In this document: piece by piece, positions 1 to 8,564 of the stretch
Layout of the letters: each line of letters opens with the position of its first letter
How positions within the stretch are numbered: the first letter of the stretch is position 1
From: a virus
Length of the DNA stretch: 54,186 bases
Reading direction: 5' to 3' (one strand)
Virus record (IMG/VR): IMGVR_UViG_3300022744_000034
Coordinates: 1 to 54,186 of that record
The notes under the pieces: model-generated
What the model saw: the letters and a program-made list of their open reading frames with translations, nothing else
What the model was told of the DNA's origin: nothing
The model's database searches: none
Made by a program: the position numbers and the translations under genes

Positions 1-1477
1 CGGTAGAGGGCGTATCTCCGTTCAGGTTTTGGTTCAGGGTGGAGCCGCCATTGGAGGGCTCTTGCGGTTGCTGGGACGCCTGCGCGTTGTTAGATTTGAA
101 CATGGTGCCGGAGAGCGGTTTGTAGCCCGGAGGCGGCAACTTGCCGGTCAGCTTGAGGCTGGCTTCTTCGTCAGTGATGAGGCCGAGGCTCAATTGCTCC
201 AACAACATCATTTGTTGAGTTTGGCGGAATGCGGCCAGATCTGCTTCCGGGCGGAGGTCGATGTCCGCGTACCGGAACGTCACTACCACATCGAGGCCGA
301 ACAGCCGCAACGCCAGCGTAAACATCCGGCTGTAGAACTGGTCCAGCTTGTCCTTGATCGCACCTGTCGCCGACTTCATGAACAGCATGGTCTCGGCCGA
401 AGCGATATTGCTGCTGCCAGACTGGAAGCCCAGCACCGTACCCATCGTCTTCGAGCCCGTGGCCAGGCGCGAATCGCCGATGCTTTGCAGGACCTCGTAC
501 TCGGACGCAAGGCCGGCGTTTGACGGGTTCTCGACTTCGAACCCGAGCGAGTTGAAGTACACCAGCGCGTCTTCCGGGCGCAGGCCGTTGACTCGCGCCT
601 CGATGTCGGCGATGAGCGCGCTCATTTCCGCATTCGCGACGTTGCTGTCGACCTGTGCCTCCGGGCTCATGTGCTTGCGGAAGCGGTCCTCGTCGATGAC
701 AACCTTCAGGCGAGGGTGCAGGACCTTCTTGATGATTCGGTGGATGTCCTGCGCGAAGTCTTCCTTGAACAGGACAGGCTTGATCGCGGGTTCCAGCGGG
801 CTGGACGAGTAGGGGTCGAGTAGATCCTGGTCAAGGTTCAGCATCGCGAACGTCGGCACGTCAAGGTCGATTTCGTCCTGACCGATCTTCTGGAACGGCT
901 TGAGCCCCTTGCCTTCCGGCCGGAACTGGATCGTCGTCACGCTGATCGGCTGGATCGACATCGGCAGCCGCGACTTGTCCAGCACCAGTTCACCGGCCAT
1001 CGAGCCGTACATCAACAGTTCCTTGGCCAACGACTCGCTCAGCGACTTCAGGCTCTGGACGTTACTGAAGCCTTCCTCATAGGGCGTCAGCACGTCCATG
1101 CGCGTGATGATCTGCTGGAGCAGCGTCGTCGCCTCGACATCGATCGTGCCGTCGACCGCCGAACATGCGATCGCCGTGAACTTGCTCGGGATGCCAACAC
1201 GCAGGTAGGCCCAAACCGCCGCGCTCAGGTCCGGGCTGGCATACACGTAATCGTGCACGACCTTGCGCGAGTCCGCACCGTTGCGGAAACTCAGCGCATC
1301 GGTATTGGTCAGGCGCCGGTCCGAACGCGGCAACGCCGTCTTCGAATCCGGCTTCGTGCTGGCGAAGAAACTCGGAAACGCCCGCGAGCCCGGCCGCACC
1401 TTTGGCGGCGGGGGCGTCTGCAGCGTTGCCGCCTCCACCTTTGGGCGGCCAAACATGGACCTTAGTTTGTCAAACAT
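1..1477 (-). CDS. Portal protein, C-terminus cut by window edge
   Basis: Read by hand on the minus strand; open from ATG at 1477 to the window edge, about 490 residues. The protein has an N-terminal Pro-rich arm, then a long alpha-beta body with stretches typical of phage portals: SIQPISVTTIQF, the helix DFAQDIHRIIKKVLHPRLKV, and EVLQSIGDSRLATGSKTMGT followed by an AETMLFMKS helix. Portals form the dodecameric ring at the capsid vertex through which terminase pumps DNA. The start is preceded by AAGGTG at a good distance; a second ATG at 1456 is possible. A homing endonuclease gene lies directly upstream on the other strand, separating the portal from the rest of the late operon. Confidence 0.85.
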   Translation of the reverse strand, partial: MFDKLRSMFGRPKVEAATLQTPPPPKVRPGSRAFPSFFASTKPDSKTALPRSDRRLTNTDALSFRNGADSRKVVHDYVYASPDLSAAVWAYLRVGIPSKFTAIACSAVDGTIDVEATTLLQQIITRMDVLTPYEEGFSNVQSLKSLSESLAKELLMYGSMAGELVLDKSRLPMSIQPISVTTIQFRPEGKGLKPFQKIGQDEIDLDVPTFAMLNLDQDLLDPYSSSPLEPAIKPVLFKEDFAQDIHRIIKKVLHPRLKVVIDEDRFRKHMSPEAQVDSNVANAEMSALIADIEARVNGLRPEDALVYFNSLGFEVENPSNAGLASEYEVLQSIGDSRLATGSKTMGTVLGFQSGSSNIASAETMLFMKSATGAIKDKLDQFYSRMFTLALRLFGLDVVVTFRYADIDLRPEADLAAFRQTQQMMLLEQLSLGLITDEEASLKLTGKLPPPGYKPLSGTMFKSNNAQASQQPQEPSNGGSTLNQNLNGDTPST

Positions 1478-1551
1478 GGGCGCACCTTGGGCGATAGTTG
1501 CACAAGATTAGCCCATAAGCAGATTTTATGCAACGAATAGCTTGTACACCG

Positions 1552-1581
1552 TTGGTCGTGGGCTTGGCGCCGTGCTACACT
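1552..1581 (+). promoter_or_regulatory. Putative sigma70 promoter of the homing endonuclease gene
   Basis: TTGGTC (1552-1557), an 18-base spacer and TACACT (1576-1581) form a reasonable host-type promoter. A start near 1588 would place the first in-frame start codon at GTG 1615. This plus-strand gene lies inside a minus-strand late operon, so its own promoter is expected. Inferred from sequence only. Confidence 0.4.
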
Positions 1582-1614
1582 GCCTTCGTTCACATAAAAC
1601 AAATAAGTCCGAGC

Positions 1615-3435
1615 GTGAGAAAAAAGACCACTGCTGAATGGGTTGAACAGGCGATTGCCGTACACAACGGCAGGTACGCTTACCCTGACACCATCTATGC
1701 TGGGGCGAACAAAAAACTCCACATCCTATGTGGAGAGCACGGGATCTTCGAACAGGTGGCCAACAATCACTTGCGGGGAACGGGCTGCCCGAAATGTGGC
1801 GACTTCCGCAAGGGCGAGTCCAAGGTGGTTGGTTTTTCAGAGTTCGTGTCCCGAGTCCGGAAGCAGCACGGGGATAGCTACGCCTACGCCGAGGACTCCT
1901 ACTCAGCGATGTCGGCGCCCGTTCGAATCACGTGCCCCGAGCACGGAGCGTTCGAGCAGATCGCCAGCGTGCACGCCAAGGGTCACGGCTGCCCTAAATG
2001 TGGTGCCCAAAAGACAGGTCATGCGACACGACTTGGATCAAGGCGATTTATCGATAGCGCAGTTCGCGTGCACGGCGATCGCTACGATTACAGCAAGGTC
2101 GAGTACACCCGCAACTCATCCAAGGTGGAGGTCATTTGCCCGGACCACGGCACGTTTCGGGTATCCCCGCAAAATCACCTGGCAGGGAGGAAGTGCCCTG
2201 CTTGTGCACGCGAGCAATCTAAACTCGGCGCAGACGCCTTCATCCAGCGAGCGCAAACCATACACGGCGACGCATACGACTACAGCCGCGTCGAGTACCT
2301 CACGGCAGAGACACCTGTCGTAATGGGGTGCAAGGAGCACGGGTGGTTTGAACAGACACCGCACAGTCACCTGAAGGGGCGCGGCTGCCCCACCTGCGGC
2401 ATTGAAGCAAGGTCATCTGACACAGCCGAGTTCGTACGCAAGGCTGTGTCCGTGCACGGGGATCGGTTTGACTACGGTAAGGCTGTCTACCAGCACTGCG
2501 AAGAGAAGGTTGAGATTGTCTGCCAGAAACACGGCAGCTTTTTTCAGACCCCGTCGAATCACGTCAGCCAACAAACAGGCTGCCCTGCTTGCGCCAACGT
2601 CGGCCCGTCTGCACCACAAATAGAACTCGCTACATTTCTCTCGTCACTGACCGATGTCGAACTCGAATACCGAATGGGCCGTAAGCGTATTGACATCTTT
2701 CTGCCAAAATTCAACCTCGGCGTCGAATACCACGGCTTGATCTGGCACTCTGAAAAGTTCGCCAAGGAGCCGTGGCGGGATATGCTCAGGCATCTTGAGG
2801 CTGAAGATAACGGTATCAGGCTCATTCATGTCTTTGCTGATGAATGGTCCGATAAGCGGCAGATCGTGGAACAGACATTGAAAAGCATTCTTGGCCTGAA
2901 CAATAAGGTCGGGGCGCGGACATGCAACATTGTTCGTCCAGCGTGGGGTGCCGCGAAAGTCTTCCTTGACGCAAACCACCTGCAGGGCGCGGGTGTTAGC
3001 CGGGGTATGAATTACGCGCTTGAGTCTGAGGGTGAGATCGTAGCCGTCGCCGTATTCGGGCCGAGCCGATTCGGAACGGGCGACTGGGAACTTCTCCGGT
3101 TCGCGTCGAGTTGCAATGTGATCGGCGGCTTCAGCCGATTGCTCAAGGCGTTTCGCTCTGAATACGCTGGAAGCGTATTCAGCTTCTCGGACAACCGCTG
3201 GTTCACCGGCAACGTGTACGCCACGGCCGGGTTTAGAAAGTTGGGCGTGACGGACCCCGGCTACTTCTGGACCGACGGGTCTCGCCGTCTGCTCAGATAC
3301 GACACGCAAAAGCACAAGCTGAAAACGCTGTTTGCAGACTGCGACCCCGATACACAAACAGAGTCCCAGATCATGCAGAGCAGGGGCTTCTACAGGATCT
3401 GGGACTGCGGCAACACCCGATGGCTGCTGGAGTAG
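1615..3435 (+). CDS. Homing endonuclease with zinc-ribbon repeats and a VSR-like nuclease domain
   Basis: The N-terminal two thirds hold five repeats of about 65 residues, each with the pattern HGDRYDYSKVEY, then C-x-x-HG-x-F and H-L-x-G-x-x-CPxCG, a DUF723-type zinc-ribbon array that probably reads DNA. Behind it comes a domain with KRIDIFLP and LGVEYHGLIWHSEKF, as in EDxHD/VSR-like homing endonucleases, and a C-terminal part of unknown role. It is oriented against the late operon, between the portal and the fibre gene, as a free-standing mobile gene would be. The frame stays open to ATG 1528, but that would overlap the putative promoter and adds no family-like sequence, so GTG 1615 is preferred; neither start has a strong ribosome site. 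Confidence 0.75.
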   Translation: MRKKTTAEWVEQAIAVHNGRYAYPDTIYAGANKKLHILCGEHGIFEQVANNHLRGTGCPKCGDFRKGESKVVGFSEFVSRVRKQHGDSYAYAEDSYSAMSAPVRITCPEHGAFEQIASVHAKGHGCPKCGAQKTGHATRLGSRRFIDSAVRVHGDRYDYSKVEYTRNSSKVEVICPDHGTFRVSPQNHLAGRKCPACAREQSKLGADAFIQRAQTIHGDAYDYSRVEYLTAETPVVMGCKEHGWFEQTPHSHLKGRGCPTCGIEARSSDTAEFVRKAVSVHGDRFDYGKAVYQHCEEKVEIVCQKHGSFFQTPSNHVSQQTGCPACANVGPSAPQIELATFLSSLTDVELEYRMGRKRIDIFLPKFNLGVEYHGLIWHSEKFAKEPWRDMLRHLEAEDNGIRLIHVFADEWSDKRQIVEQTLKSILGLNNKVGARTCNIVRPAWGAAKVFLDANHLQGAGVSRGMNYALESEGEIVAVAVFGPSRFGTGDWELLRFASSCNVIGGFSRLLKAFRSEYAGSVFSFSDNRWFTGNVYATAGFRKLGVTDPGYFWTDGSRRLLRYDTQKHKLKTLFADCDPDTQTESQIMQSRGFYRIWDCGNTRWLLE

Positions 3436-3441
3436 AGCGCG

Positions 3442-4917
3442 TTAATTCATGCTGCCAGGCACCGTCACGAACAGGGCCTGACGCGCCAAGGTGGCGAACA
3501 CCGACCTGCGCAACGCCGCGATATCTTCCTCGCTCGCCTGCAACTTCAGCAGCACATTGCCAGCGAAGTGGGCGTGCACGGCCGAGTCAACGATCAGGTC
3601 AACCAGCGTCGTCAGGTTCGTAGCCTCAGCCGTGTGTGCCTGCAAGGCATCCTGCACGGCCAGGGTGAGCGCCGTGTCCAGACTCAGGTTGCCTGCAGCG
3701 TGCGCGTGGAAGGCATCCTGGATGCTGAGACTCAGCCCGGCGTAGAGGTCTGCGCTGCTGGCCGCGTGCGCGTGCGCTGCGCCTTGGATAGCAAGAGCAA
3801 GGTCGGCAGACAGCAACACGTTGTCTGCCGCATGCGTGTGCGTTGCATCCTGCAGGATCAGGCTCAAAGCCGCAGACAGAACCGCCTGCGTGGCCGCGTG
3901 TGCGTGCGACGCATCCTGAATACCCAGGTTTGCGGCCGAGTCCGAACTCAGGGTTAGGTTGTCGGAGATATGCGCGTGGATAGCCGAATCGACGATCAGG
4001 CTCAGCGCCGCCGACAGCGCAACGACATCGGCTGCGTGGCCGTGACTTCCGCTCTGAATACTCAGGAAGGAGTCGGACGACAGGCTGAGTGCGTCAGTCT
4101 GATGTGCGTGTGCAGCATTTTCCGGCCCAAGAGACAGCCCTGAGTACAGCCCGAGGCTGTCCGCCAGGTGGCCGTGATTCGCTTCCGCCACCAAGAGGGC
4201 GAGGTCGGACGAAAGTGTCGTGCTGTCTGCTGCGTGGCTATGGGTCGCATTGGCAGATTCAAGGGACAAACCTGAGAACAGCCCGAGGTTGTTGGCCGCG
4301 TGTGCGTGCTCTGACGGCTGGATCGAAAGCGCTTGGTCCGCAGACAGCGTCAGGTTCTCGGCTGTTTGCTCGTGCGCTGCGTCCTGCACGGCAAGTGCAA
4401 GTGCCGCTGACAGCGTTAGATTGTCTGCGGGTTGCTCGTGTACCGCGTCCTGCACGGCAAGCGCAACAGCCGTGTCCAGCGTCAGCCCGTCTGCCGTGTG
4501 GGCGTGAAGGGCGTTTGCCACGACCAAAATGAGGTCAGCGGTCAACGTCGGGATGTCCGCGCCGTGGGCGTGCTGGCTGTCGGCCACGGAGATAGCCAGG
4601 TTGTAACTCAGGGTCAGGGTGTCGGACAGGTGGCCGTGTGATGCGTCTTGAATCGTGAGCGAGACTGAAGCCCCCGTCGTGCTCCACTCCGCGCTCGCAG
4701 TCGGCCCGACGGTCGTCGTGCCGTCGTCCCAGACTACATAAACTGCGTATGCGGTGCTTGCGGCCAGCCCCGAGACATCCGGGACGAACTGATGCTCACT
4801 CGGCGCTGCGGGAGACGTGTCGGCGTCGGTATACACCGGCGAGCCAGACCAGCCCGCCGTGCGATCCCACGTCGGTGACGCCCCGGCCGGATAGACGGCA
4901 AGGTACAGGATGGCCAT
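3442..4917 (-). CDS. Fibre-like protein of 22-residue HxH repeats
   Basis: 491 residues. The first 90 residues look like a fibronectin-type beta domain (SPTWDRTAGWSGSPVY, then SAEWSTTGASVSL). The rest is about 17 repeats of near 22 residues with the pattern IQDAxHAHxADNLxLSxxLxL, nearly every one carrying an H-x-H or H-x-Q pair. Such strictly spaced beta repeats suggest an elongated solenoid or trimeric fibre; in known phage fibres HxH pairs can hold metal ions along the axis, so that role is plausible here but inferred. A short non-repeat tail closes the protein. It abuts the LamG-like gene (4918-5703) with no gap, so they are co-transcribed. Confidence 0.7.
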   Translation of the reverse strand: MAILYLAVYPAGASPTWDRTAGWSGSPVYTDADTSPAAPSEHQFVPDVSGLAASTAYAVYVVWDDGTTTVGPTASAEWSTTGASVSLTIQDASHGHLSDTLTLSYNLAISVADSQHAHGADIPTLTADLILVVANALHAHTADGLTLDTAVALAVQDAVHEQPADNLTLSAALALAVQDAAHEQTAENLTLSADQALSIQPSEHAHAANNLGLFSGLSLESANATHSHAADSTTLSSDLALLVAEANHGHLADSLGLYSGLSLGPENAAHAHQTDALSLSSDSFLSIQSGSHGHAADVVALSAALSLIVDSAIHAHISDNLTLSSDSAANLGIQDASHAHAATQAVLSAALSLILQDATHTHAADNVLLSADLALAIQGAAHAHAASSADLYAGLSLSIQDAFHAHAAGNLSLDTALTLAVQDALQAHTAEATNLTTLVDLIVDSAVHAHFAGNVLLKLQASEEDIAALRRSVFATLARQALFVTVPGSMN

Positions 4918-5703
4918 TTACGTCAGCCCCACGGAAACACGACAACCCGACGCGGTGATGTTGCTGATCGAGGGCGTGCCGAGCGTCGGATATGGTGGGG
5001 AAGTCACGCCAACGCCGATTCGGCCCCCGTTCAGATAGAGCAGCTGCATCGGAGCAGCGTGCAGCGCAGCCATCTCCGCGCCAGAGAGTCGCCTGTTGAA
5101 GATGTAGGCGACATAGACCTCCGCATCTGCATTTAGCGAGGCGAGACCGCCCAGTCCTTGTGCGTAGCCAGCAGCAAGCGGGGCCGACGTTGAAGGCGCG
5201 TTGTATGTGATCGACGAAATCAGCCGCCCATCGGTGTAGCTTTTGCACCCGCTGCTTTCGCCGAACTGTATTGCGAGACCAAACGTTCGGATACCGGCCC
5301 TGTAAGGGCCGAAATTCAACCCGTTAGGGGGTGGGTCATTTGCGAAATTCGCCCCGTCGGTATAAACGCCGATCCCGATTTGGTTTGAAAATAGGTTCCC
5401 TGCAACAACACCAACGGTTGGCGCCCACACGGTTTTTGTTGGCAGCATCTGGACAAAGAAGGAGACCCCAGCACCGAGCTGAGCCATCTCATAGAACTTG
5501 TCGAACCGCGCAGCCCCCCGCGTACCAAGTCCGTTCTCGCAACGCCCAGGCACCACTTTCGATAGCGCAGCGAGGCGCTGTGACACGAGGTTGATTGGCT
5601 CAGTGCCAACAGCAGCAAATACCAGCCCGTGCGACAGCGAGTTAGACCAATCGACCTCGGACGGCCCGGTTGGTAAGCGACGCACTGCAACAAGCTCTGC
5701 CAT
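4918..5703 (-). CDS. LamG/concanavalin-like virion protein
   Basis: 261 residues. The central part has features of a concanavalin-like jelly roll: LSHGLVFAAV near the start, FYEMAQLGAGVSFFVQML, the YTDGRLISS turn, and EVYVAYIFNRRLSGAEMAALHAAP, the last being a common closing motif of LamG domains in phage adhesins. It ends with a Ser/Gly-rich strand. Such proteins usually sit on tails or capsids and bind glycans. It lies between two other virion-type genes and overlaps none; the start ATG at 5703 directly follows the stop of the upstream gene. Confidence 0.6.
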   Translation of the reverse strand: MAELVAVRRLPTGPSEVDWSNSLSHGLVFAAVGTEPINLVSQRLAALSKVVPGRCENGLGTRGAARFDKFYEMAQLGAGVSFFVQMLPTKTVWAPTVGVVAGNLFSNQIGIGVYTDGANFANDPPPNGLNFGPYRAGIRTFGLAIQFGESSGCKSYTDGRLISSITYNAPSTSAPLAAGYAQGLGGLASLNADAEVYVAYIFNRRLSGAEMAALHAAPMQLLYLNGGRIGVGVTSPPYPTLGTPSISNITASGCRVSVGLT

Positions 5704-6144
5704 TTATGCAGCAGCCTTTTCGCTGCGAGGCTTGACCTTCAGCGACCACCCCGCGGCGATGGTCTGTCCAGTGCCGTTGTTGTAGAGATAGTATTCGGCG
5801 ATCTCAGGCAGTTCGCGCGCTAGCAGAACCATCGTCTGCGCCGTTGTTACGTTGTCGACAACAAAAGACCCGATGACGCGCGTGGGGCGCGCAGCCTCTG
5901 GCACCTGAGCATCGGACGTGCCGTCTAAGTCGAGTGGCCTAGCGAGCAGGCTGACCACCGTGCTCTCGGTCGGCGCCGTAGAGAAAATAGCCGTCAGCAC
6001 GAACTCGGCGTCTGGGTAGCCTCCGCCGGTCGTCCCACTGTTGTAGCTTGTCGTTGCCGCTACAACAGCGTTATTCGCCACAGACGCGCCACTGGCTTCG
6101 AGCGTCGTTTGTGCGCCACGCACGATAATTCGTTCGCCTGCCAT
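5704..6144 (-). CDS. Putative virion protein, unknown
   Basis: 146 residues, beta-rich and Thr/Val/Ala-rich, starting MAGERIIVRG and ending SLKVKPRSEKAAA. No catalytic motif is visible. Its ATG overlaps the stop of the upstream gene by one base, showing tight coupling within the late operon. The composition fits a head-fibre or tail decoration protein; the family is not recognised. Confidence 0.55.
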   Translation of the reverse strand: MAGERIIVRGAQTTLEASGASVANNAVVAATTSYNSGTTGGGYPDAEFVLTAIFSTAPTESTVVSLLARPLDLDGTSDAQVPEAARPTRVIGSFVVDNVTTAQTMVLLARELPEIAEYYLYNNGTGQTIAAGWSLKVKPRSEKAAA

Positions 6145-6599
6145 CAGAGCACCATGCGACCTTCGGCGACGTTCAGGGCGTCGCTCACAGCGTTGTAGTG
6201 GATCGGATCAGCCTCGACGCCGAGTTGCAGCAGTGCGTTGATCCCGCCAGCAAGGCTTGGCACCGCTTGCGCATACGCCTGCATCTGGGTACGGGAGGCA
6301 GGCAAGCCCACATCGAACGCGCCACGCTCGATGAGCTTGAGCAACCACTTGATGTTCGGGTCGCTTGCGCCCATCGCCTCCAGCGAGTCGAGGAAAGCGC
6401 CGCCACTCGGTGCCATCACGGCAAGGATGGTGCCAATGCCGATCATGTGCGAGCGCAGACGGACGCGACCAGCGGACAAGACCGCCGCGATTTCCACGTC
6501 GTTCCGGGTCGGCAGCAGAAGGTCGATTGCCGTCACTTCCTCTGCTGTCAGCGTGCGCTTCGCCAGTCCTTCGAGTGCGGATTGTTGTTCAGGGGTCAT
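6144..6599 (-). CDS. Late-operon protein, unknown, helical
   Basis: 151 residues, mostly predicted helix, opening MTPEQQSALEGLAKR. It resembles the next upstream gene product (6601-7080) in its opening (EQ or EA, then QLQAL) and in a closing SDALN motif, so the two may be diverged paralogues. No membrane segment or catalytic motif is seen. Only one base separates the genes. The role is probably virion assembly or tail, judged from position alone. Confidence 0.55.
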   Translation of the reverse strand: MTPEQQSALEGLAKRTLTAEEVTAIDLLLPTRNDVEIAAVLSAGRVRLRSHMIGIGTILAVMAPSGGAFLDSLEAMGASDPNIKWLLKLIERGAFDVGLPASRTQMQAYAQAVPSLAGGINALLQLGVEADPIHYNAVSDALNVAEGRMVL

Positions 6600-6600
6600 G

Positions 6601-7080
6601 TCAGTACCTGTTCAGTGCGTCGCTGATGTCGTTGAGCGAAACAGCGCCTTCCCATCCGAGCGTTGCAGGTGCGGCTTCGGTGCCGGTGCCGACCGCAAAG
6701 ATGCTCTCGGCGCGAGTCGCGGGGCGACGCCATAGGGCGTTGAGGGCTGCGCGAGTCGTTGCGCCAGCGGCCACGCTGAAGATGTCATCGAAGAACGCGC
6801 GCTGGTCGGCGCGAGCAGGCTCGACGGTCTCGTTCCACGCGGCGAAGTTGGCGAGCTTGTCATTGTTGCCCGCCGTGATGGCGGCCAAGGCCGAGGCGAC
6901 GAACGCCTTACCAACCTCGTTCTTGCTGACGCTGGATCGCCATACAATCCGCCCGCTCGGGGCGTTGTAAAGCTCGGCGAGGCGGAAGTCATTGCGGATC
7001 GCCAGGGCGGCGACCACTTCGGTGTCGGCGCTGGATCGGATCGCGCCAGCGAGGGCTTGGAGTTGCGCTTCAGTCATCAT
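6601..7080 (-). CDS. Late-operon protein, unknown, helical
   Basis: About 159 residues from ATG at 7080 (TTG at 7086 and ATG at 7077 are alternatives); AGGA sits about 10 bases before 7080. The protein ends ISDALNRY, matching VSDALNVAEG near the end of the neighbouring product, and both begin with a QLQAL-like helix. It is likely a paralogue of 6144-6599. Function unknown. Confidence 0.55.
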   Translation of the reverse strand: MMTEAQLQALAGAIRSSADTEVVAALAIRNDFRLAELYNAPSGRIVWRSSVSKNEVGKAFVASALAAITAGNNDKLANFAAWNETVEPARADQRAFFDDIFSVAAGATTRAALNALWRRPATRAESIFAVGTGTEAAPATLGWEGAVSLNDISDALNRY

Positions 7081-7082
7081 CT

Positions 7083-7487
7083 TCAAATCCTAGATTTGCA
7101 GTAATCCCCAAGCGTGCCGGGGCTGTAGATTTGCGGGTTCGGCAGTTGCAAAGCAGCGGCGCACCACTCGCTGCAAAACCATCCTGCATCATCGCCAGGA
7201 CGATTGAACACCTGCCGCTTGAGCAGATCGAGCCAGCCGTAAGGCTCGCCCAGCGTTTGCGCGTAAAGCTGCTTGACGTTCGCCTCGCTCGCGCCGGTAA
7301 GCTCGACGAAATCCCAATGCTCCGCGCGCCAGTCGATGCGCTTCGCCCGCACCCCGCCATCACGCAGCGAGGACGTGTAGCCGATGCCGTCGATGACGAT
7401 CTCGCAATGGCTGTAAATCGACCGGCACCACCAGCGAATCAGCGCGTTGCCGATCTGGCCTTTGCCTTTGTAGAGGGCGAGGCGCAT
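7083..7487 (-). CDS. Permuted NlpC/P60-like cysteine hydrolase
   Basis: 134 residues. The pattern fits the circularly permuted papain-like (YiiX/NlpC-P60) family common in phages: opening MRLALYKGKGQ, then IRWWCRSIYSHCEIVI with the conserved His, a GYTSSLRDGGVR turn, and later DAGWFCSEWCAAAL with the likely nucleophilic Cys, closing with IYSPGTLGDY. Members cut peptide or amide bonds in cell wall or lipoproteins. In a late operon it may help DNA entry or lysis. There is no signal peptide. The start is well defined by ATG 7487, and the gene overlaps the possible TTG start of the next gene. Confidence 0.65.
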   Translation of the reverse strand: MRLALYKGKGQIGNALIRWWCRSIYSHCEIVIDGIGYTSSLRDGGVRAKRIDWRAEHWDFVELTGASEANVKQLYAQTLGEPYGWLDLLKRQVFNRPGDDAGWFCSEWCAAALQLPNPQIYSPGTLGDYCKSRI

Positions 7488-7493
7488 GCCAGA

Positions 7494-7718
7494 TCAGTTG
7501 TCGATCTGGAACGTCAGTGCGCCCGCGCCGAAGCTCGGCGCCGCGTCGCCGTTGTTGATCATCTTCGAGGTCGTCAGCGCGGCATGGATCAGCAGGTTCC
7601 CGGCGGTGGCGGCGTCGAAGATGCCCCAGTGCGTGACCATACCCCAGTTCGCGGTCGGCGCAGCCAGCGACGAGGCCGAGAACAGCGATAACAGGGCGGC
7701 AAAAATCATCTTCTTCAT
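7494..7718 (-). CDS. Small fibre-domain protein with a signal peptide
   Basis: 74 residues from ATG 7718, preceded by AAAGGA. The first 19 residues (MKKMIFAALLSLFSASSLA) form a textbook Sec signal peptide with an A-x-A-type cleavage site. The rest (WGMVTHWGIFDAATAGNLL, then NNGDAAPSFGAGALTF) matches the end domain found in many phage tail-fibre proteins. A signal peptide on a fibre-type domain is unusual; it may be exported or the domain may have been recruited for another use. The genes on either side are a cysteine hydrolase and a Lar-like protein. Confidence 0.6.
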   Translation of the reverse strand: MKKMIFAALLSLFSASSLAAPTANWGMVTHWGIFDAATAGNLLIHAALTTSKMINNGDAAPSFGAGALTFQIDN

Positions 7719-7722
7719 GGTT

Positions 7723-7968
7723 TCAGTCCTTTCTGTGAAGCTCGTTCCATCGCTCGATGGCACTGCGTTCGGCTTTGATATGGGGGCGGCCGTCAGGGTC
7801 GGCAGAAAACCGAACCTGAGACCCGCGACAACTGCAGGTAGAGCGTCGACATTCCACATAGACCACACGCTCGCAGTCGCCATACGGCTCTTGGACGACG
7901 CGAGCGGTGTAGCCGCACAGCCTGCAGTTCGAAACAGGCTGGCGGTCCAGGTTAGGTCGGGTCGGCAA
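7723..7968 (-). CDS. Lar-like zinc-binding restriction alleviation protein
   Basis: 81 residues, TTG start at 7968 with GGAAG about 8 bases before. The pattern CRLCG, then VECRRSTC, and a closing AIERWNELH matches the Lar family of restriction alleviation proteins (CPFCG, CxxC, AIEAWN). Lar of Rac prophage modulates type I restriction-modification in favour of unmodified DNA. The expected spacing of the two cysteine pairs is kept, though the second is CRRSTC. It overlaps the fibre-like gene upstream by 17 bases. Its position in the late operon is odd for an antirestriction gene. Confidence 0.5.
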   Translation of the reverse strand: MPTRPNLDRQPVSNCRLCGYTARVVQEPYGDCERVVYVECRRSTCSCRGSQVRFSADPDGRPHIKAERSAIERWNELHRKD

Positions 7969-8332
7969 TTTCGAACTTCCACGCCGGGAAGTTCACGGTG
8001 TTGCCGCCGCCCGCCGTCAGCGCAAGGCTGGTGCAGGTCGTGACGTACAGCAGTTTGCTGTTGGTCACATCCAGCAGCGCCACGTGGTTCGCCGTGCCGG
8101 TCGTGGAGATGGTGACACCCGACTTTGCGGCCACGGTCAGCTTGCGGCCGCTGGTGTCGCCGTTGGCAGCAGTGAAGTCCGTGCTTGCCATCGTCACGTT
8201 GGCCAGCGCGTAGGTTGCGTTGGCTTCGACGAAGGTCGTCGGCTGGGCCGAGCATGCCACTTGGCGCGTGCAGTTGTTCTTGACGATGTTCAGCGAACCG
8301 TCGAGCACGTCATCATGTACGATCTTTGCCAT
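7952..8332 (-). CDS. Putative tail-fibre or decoration protein
   Basis: 126 residues, Thr/Ala-rich and beta-rich, opening MAKIVHDDVLDGSLN. It carries Cys at CTRQVACSAQP and the repeated pattern FVEANATYALANVTMAS typical of small phage fibre or decoration proteins that assign dates or values to surfaces as homotrimers. No enzymatic motif. It overlaps the following gene by 17 bases and lies two bases after 8334-8561, in one transcript. Confidence 0.5.
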   Translation of the reverse strand: MAKIVHDDVLDGSLNIVKNNCTRQVACSAQPTTFVEANATYALANVTMASTDFTAANGDTSGRKLTVAAKSGVTISTTGTANHVALLDVTNSKLLYVTTCTSLALTAGGGNTVNFPAWKFEIADPT

Positions 8333-8333
8333 C

Positions 8334-8561
8334 TCAGTTCACCTCGGGTGCGGCGTGCTCGTGGCCGCCAGCGTGGATTTCGATCGACGCCTCGACGCCT
8401 TCCGCGAGCGCAGCGCCTTCAGCGCCCGCTTGCGCAACCCAGCCAGCCAACAGCGCATCGGCCAACGCCTCGATCTCGAAGTTGGCGCCCGCAATGCGCT
8501 CGCCCTCGTAGTACTTGACCCGTCCGTCGAGGAAGGTCGTCTTCACGTCAAAAAAGTCCAT
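8334..8561 (-). CDS. Small late-operon protein, unknown
   Basis: 75 residues, acidic, opening MDFFDVKTTFLDGRVKYYEG and ending in a His/Ala-rich tail (HAGGHEHAAPEVN). Similar short proteins stand next to fibre-like genes in other phages. No motif with a known function. Spacing of one to three bases on each side shows it belongs to the operon. Confidence 0.5.
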   Translation of the reverse strand: MDFFDVKTTFLDGRVKYYEGERIAGANFEIEALADALLAGWVAQAGAEGAALAEGVEASIEIHAGGHEHAAPEVN

Positions 8562-8564
8562 GTG

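Noticed and set aside
29-1511. Plus-strand frames across the portal gene
   Set aside because: Shadows of the portal, whose minus-strand reading gives a coherent protein over the whole stretch.
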